From Gammaproteobacteria bacterium (GTDB lineage Bacteria > Pseudomonadota > Gammaproteobacteria > UBA9214): a stretch of DNA of 60,741 nt. Positions 58,906-60,741 of this stretch are shown here, in pieces. The stretch's first letter is position 1; every line of letters starts with the position of its first letter. The stretch is from NCBI GenBank assembly GCA_029860045.1, contig JAOUBY010000005.1:1-60741 (forward strand), written 5' to 3'. Under the pieces are notes generated by a model. It was given only the letters and a program-made list of their open reading frames with translations. It ran no database searches and was not told the origin of the DNA. Made by a program: the position numbers and the translations under genes.

Positions 58906-60741
58906 ATGTCAACTTCGGCCACCAGTCTCTCCGCTGTCACACCTGAGGCCCTGCGCCTGCAGGTCAGCGGACAGGTACAGGGTGTCGGATTTCGCCCGTT
59001 CGTCTATCAGCTCGCGCAGGCACTTGGCCTGACCGGCTGGGTACGCAACCGCGTCGGACTGGTGGAAATTCACATCCAGGGCGAACGCGGCACACTGCAA
59101 AGTTTCATGCGCCGACTGTTTGAAAACGCCCCGCCGCTGGCCAGGCCGCAACTGGACAACTGCATGGCCGCGACAACCGCGGACCTGCAGGACTTCCGGA
59201 TTCGCACCAGCTCCGCCCTCGGGCCACGGCGCATTCATATCCCGGTTGACCTGTACACCTGCGATGATTGTCTTGGTGAACTCGAGGATCCGGGGAACCG
59301 GCGCTATCACTACCCGTTTATCAATTGCACCCAGTGTGGCCCGCGCTACACGCTGATACGCAGCATGCCCTATGATCGTCCCGCGACGACCATGGGCGGA
59401 TTTACCCTGTGTGCACAGTGTGAGGCGGAATACTGGCTGCCATCCAACCGGCGTTTTCATGCCGAGCCGGTGGCCTGTCCGGAGTGCGGGCCGTCACTGG
59501 AATTTCATCATGGCGACACCCGCATACATGGCAATGATACTGCGCTCGCAGCAACACTCGCCGCCCTGCGCGCTGGTCAGACTATCGCGATCAAGGGTAT
59601 CGGTGGTTATCACCTCATGTGCGATGCCCGTAATGACCGGGCCATACAGCAACTGCGTACCAGCAAGCCGCGCCCGGACAAGCCGCTGGCGGTAATGTTG
59701 CCGGCGCCGGTCAGCAGGCCGCTGCGATGTGCCAACAACCTGGTATGGCTGTCACGCGACGAGGCCGATCTGCTGCTCTCGCCGCAACGCCCGATCGTAC
59801 TGGCGCGCAAGAAACCGGGCGGCAATGTCTCTGGGCTGGCCGCCCCCGGTCTCGGGGAAATCGGTGTCATGCTGCCTTACAGCCCGCTGCACCACCTGTT
59901 ACTGAATGCATTCGGCGCTCCACTGGTGGCAACCTCTGCCAACATCAGCGGCGAACCGGTGCTGACCGAAAATAGCCAGGTTGAGGACCGGCTTGCACAT
60001 GTCACCGAATGTTTCCTGCATCACAACCGTCCGATTGCGCGCCCGGCAGACGACCCCGTGTATCGCGTCATCCAGGACCGGCCGCGCCTGCTGCGTGGCG
60101 GGCGTGGCTGTGCACCGCTGGAGTACACACTGCCATTTAACCTGCAGCAACCGGTGCTCGCTGTTGGCGGACACATGAAGAACACGGTGGCGCTGGCCTG
60201 GGAAAATCGTATCGTTGTCTCACCGCACATTGGTGATATGGGCAACGCGCGTAGCCTCACGGTATTCAAACAAACCGTTCAGGACCTGCAAACGCTTTAC
60301 CAGGTAGATGCGGCCATCGCGCTGTGTGATGCGCATCCGGGTTATGCAACATCACGCTGGGCAGACACCTGCGGCCTGCCGGTGCAACGCGTATTGCACC
60401 ACCATGCGCATGCCGCGGTCGCCTGTCCGGATGCTGATGCAGCGGCACCTGCGCTGGTGTTTACCTGGGACGGCGTCGGCTATGGGGCAGATGCCACGTT
60501 GTGGGGTGGCGAGGCACTGCTGGGACACCCCGGCCACTGGCAACGTTTTGCCAGCCTGCGGCCATTTTTTCTTCCCGGCGGCGAACGTGCCGGGCGTGAA
60601 CCGTGGCGCAGCGCCGCGGCGCTGTGCTGGGAAACCGGCACATCATGCAATTGCCTGCCCGACAACGCGACACTGGCACAACAGGCCTGGCAACAACGTG
60701 TCAACACACCACAAAGCAGTGCGGCCGGACGACTGTTCGAT
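58906..60741 (+). CDS. hypF: Carbamoyltransferase HypF, cut by right edge
   Basis: Open from the ATG at MSTSATSLSAV, one base after hypD, to the window end (612 codons, no stop), so it is missing from the track. It has an acylphosphatase domain (VSGQVQGVGFRPFVYQ), two zinc fingers (CDDCLGEL...CTQCGPRY and CAQCEAEY...CPECGPSLEF), a YrdC-like domain (IKGIGGYHLMCDA) and the start of the Kae1-like domain (AVGGHMKNTVALA, HHHAHAAV). It makes the cyano ligand precursor for NiFe hydrogenase. Confidence 0.95.
   Translation, partial: MSTSATSLSAVTPEALRLQVSGQVQGVGFRPFVYQLAQALGLTGWVRNRVGLVEIHIQGERGTLQSFMRRLFENAPPLARPQLDNCMAATTADLQDFRIRTSSALGPRRIHIPVDLYTCDDCLGELEDPGNRRYHYPFINCTQCGPRYTLIRSMPYDRPATTMGGFTLCAQCEAEYWLPSNRRFHAEPVACPECGPSLEFHHGDTRIHGNDTALAATLAALRAGQTIAIKGIGGYHLMCDARNDRAIQQLRTSKPRPDKPLAVMLPAPVSRPLRCANNLVWLSRDEADLLLSPQRPIVLARKKPGGNVSGLAAPGLGEIGVMLPYSPLHHLLLNAFGAPLVATSANISGEPVLTENSQVEDRLAHVTECFLHHNRPIARPADDPVYRVIQDRPRLLRGGRGCAPLEYTLPFNLQQPVLAVGGHMKNTVALAWENRIVVSPHIGDMGNARSLTVFKQTVQDLQTLYQVDAAIALCDAHPGYATSRWADTCGLPVQRVLHHHAHAAVACPDADAAAPALVFTWDGVGYGADATLWGGEALLGHPGHWQRFASLRPFFLPGGERAGREPWRSAAALCWETGTSCNCLPDNATLAQQAWQQRVNTPQSSAAGRLFD

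Overview
The window looks like chromosomal DNA of a facultatively anaerobic, sulfur-oxidising, denitrifying and hydrogen-oxidising gammaproteobacterium, probably Chromatiales-like. This is inferred from gene content: a Gly/Tyr-rich sulfur globule protein, a full heme d1/NirS cluster, an Isp-type (Hyn) NiFe hydrogenase and many c-type cytochromes. No rRNA, tRNA, CRISPR array, transposase or integrase was recognised. Most genes are tightly packed, many overlapping by 4-16 nt.

Layout. (1) 1-7.5 kb: a minus-strand operon of a b-type membrane protein, a 21-heme cytochrome and a second multiheme cytochrome that runs off the left edge. Divergent to it are an Fe-S/FAD oxidoreductase and a Sel1-ankyrin protein. 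The shared promoter region has a perfect CRP-type site and a 14-bp palindrome. (2) 7.45-16 kb: a candidate FNR-controlled small RNA, DUF302 proteins (one fused to two cytochrome c domains), the sulfur globule protein, MlaC, a HerA-like ATPase, a patatin, a cation/proton antiporter, a CBS protein and Hsp20. (3) 16-31 kb: the heme d1 and nitrite reductase region. nirC-F-D-L-G-H-J plus two unknown genes run on the minus strand; nirS, a NirT-ethylbenzene-dehydrogenase-like fusion, a cupredoxin and nirN run on the plus strand; cytochrome c peroxidase and a membrane hemerythrin follow. (4) 31.5-39 kb: an operon with a CuA subunit, a heme-copper subunit I whose crosslinked Tyr is replaced by Gln (candidate sNOR-type NO reductase), heme O synthase, Sco/SenC, a cytochrome b-ferredoxin-MvhD fusion, an unknown protein and hemerythrins. 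(5) 39-48 kb: mostly general genes (beta-CASP nuclease, LOG protein, DUF4136 lipoprotein, ABC exporter, rhomboid). (6) 48-60.7 kb: NnrS, HupE and the hyn operon (HynL, Isp2, Isp1, HynS, HupH-like, HupD) on the minus strand, divergent from hypC-A-B-D-F, with hypF cut by the right edge.

Integration. Thirteen FNR/DNR-type palindromes (TTGAT-N4-ATCAA or TTGAC-N4-GTCAA and close variants) lie in promoter regions. Many have a -10-like hexamer where a class II FNR promoter would place it. They sit ahead of nirC, nirS, the NO-reductase-like operon, hemerythrins, the hyn/hyp pair, the sulfur globule gene, Hsp20, CBS, the antiporter, cytochrome b561, an ABC exporter and the candidate small RNA. The window therefore reads as one anaerobic/NO-responsive respiratory island. 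REP-type inverted repeats occur twice, once inside the nirF coding sequence.
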